A stretch of DNA of 64,000 nt from Struthidea cinerea. Taxonomy: Eukaryota; Chordata; Aves; Passeriformes; Corcoracidae. The translations under genes and the position numbers were made by a program. The stretch spans positions 1,469,787 through 1,533,786 of the forward strand of contig VZTI01004803.1 of the NCBI GenBank assembly GCA_013397865.1, given 5' to 3'. Below, piece by piece: positions 63,801 through 64,000 of this stretch (positions are counted from its first letter, which is position 1; every line of letters starts with the position of its first letter). Below the pieces are notes generated by a model. It did no database searches. It had not been told where the DNA came from and saw only the letters and a program-made list of their open reading frames with translations.

Positions 63801-64000
63801 AGTTTGGACAATGCCACTTGGTATTCTTGAAATTGTTATTCTTCTGGAATTAGCACAGAATGTTTTGAATGTGAAATCATAAGAAGATTTTCAGAAAGAA
63901 AGCCTCTTTACTAAGGTTTGATAGACTAGTATAAATTTTACCATGAATCCTTTTATTAATCTATGTCCAAAGTTGAACAATTTTAATTAAATCAAAATTA
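60870..64000 (+). other. FMN1: FMN1 intron, 5' part (continues beyond the window)
   Basis: More than 3.1 kb of intron. I looked for the next FH2 exon and did not find it. Two stretches stand out for higher GC or motif density: about 61886-62145 and 62640-62880. A short direct duplication lies at about 61564-61610 ('acagaaaagtttgtt' twice). No LINE fragment recognised. Confidence 0.75.
62640..62880. promoter_or_regulatory. Candidate enhancer with E-box, SMAD-like, forkhead and GLI-core motifs
   Basis: Motifs seen: CAGATG at 62657-62662 and 62726-62731 (HAND2-type E-box), CAGACA at 62708-62713 joined to GGCGCG at 62714-62719 (SMAD-like), GTAAATA at 62731-62737 (forkhead) and GGTGGTC at 62810-62816 (core of the GLI site). 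The combination is what is expected of limb enhancers of GREM1, whose regulatory DNA extends into FMN1. This is motif reading only. Confidence 0.35.

Larger units (their letters stand above)
1..64000 (+). other. FMN1: FMN1 transcription unit, internal part (10 exons visible)
   Basis: One gene runs through the whole window. Ten exons with matching phases and GT-AG borders encode a formin: coiled coil, FH1, then FH2. FMN1 is preferred over its paralogue FMN2 because the visible FH1 is short (about 95 residues, against several hundred in FMN2) and the coiled-coil and early FH2 wording resembles formin-1 as I remember it. Formins of this class nucleate and processively elongate unbranched actin filaments, with FH1 delivering profilin-actin to the FH2 dimer. 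FMN1 acts at cell junctions, on microtubules and in limb and kidney development. Neither gene end, promoter nor polyadenylation site is in the window. The paralogue assignment rests on memory of the family, not on a search. Confidence 0.9.

Overview
The window looks like vertebrate, most likely bird, nuclear DNA. It is AT-rich, has one multi-exon gene with GT-AG introns of about 1.4 to 18 kb, and its only clear interspersed repeats are CR1-type LINE fragments, the dominant family in birds and other sauropsids. There are no operons, tRNA or rRNA genes, CRISPR arrays or viral genes. I cannot fix the species from sequence alone.

The gene is on the + strand and is best called FMN1 (formin-1, the limb deformity formin). 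Ten consecutive internal coding exons can be placed: 4111-4172, 22195-22970, 26615-26765, 37764-37851, 47011-47072, 49226-49314, 53991-54120, 55538-55684, 58835-58894 and 60749-60869. All junctions are GT-AG and the phases agree across the whole chain. Together they encode 561 complete codons: a coiled-coil stretch, a proline-rich FH1 domain and about three quarters of the actin-nucleating FH2 domain. The 5' exons lie left of the window. The last part of FH2 and the C-terminal tail lie right of it. Residue numbers below count from the first complete codon of the first visible exon.

About 97% of the window is intron. Bases 1-4110 are upstream intron with two CR1 3' ends. Intron 4173-22194 holds one minus-strand CR1 fragment and low-complexity tracts. 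Later introns hold CR1 fragments at 23755-24112, 30018-30252 and 56840-57078. Intron 47073-49225 is almost entirely a rearranged CR1 with decayed reverse-transcriptase remnants.

The most interesting non-coding signals are a cluster of four CAGCTGG E-boxes in 51 bp (34977-35028); a segment in the last visible intron with HAND2-like E-boxes, SMAD-like sites, a forkhead site and a GLI core (62640-62880); a homeobox-rich segment (45660-46060); a perfect 26-bp foldback at the end of a CR1 copy (57053-57111); and a (GTTT)5 repeat serving as a splice-acceptor tract (60727-60748). The 3' half of FMN1 is known in mouse and human to carry cis-regulatory DNA for the neighbouring BMP antagonist gene GREM1, so the regulatory candidates have a plausible target. 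That link is inference here.
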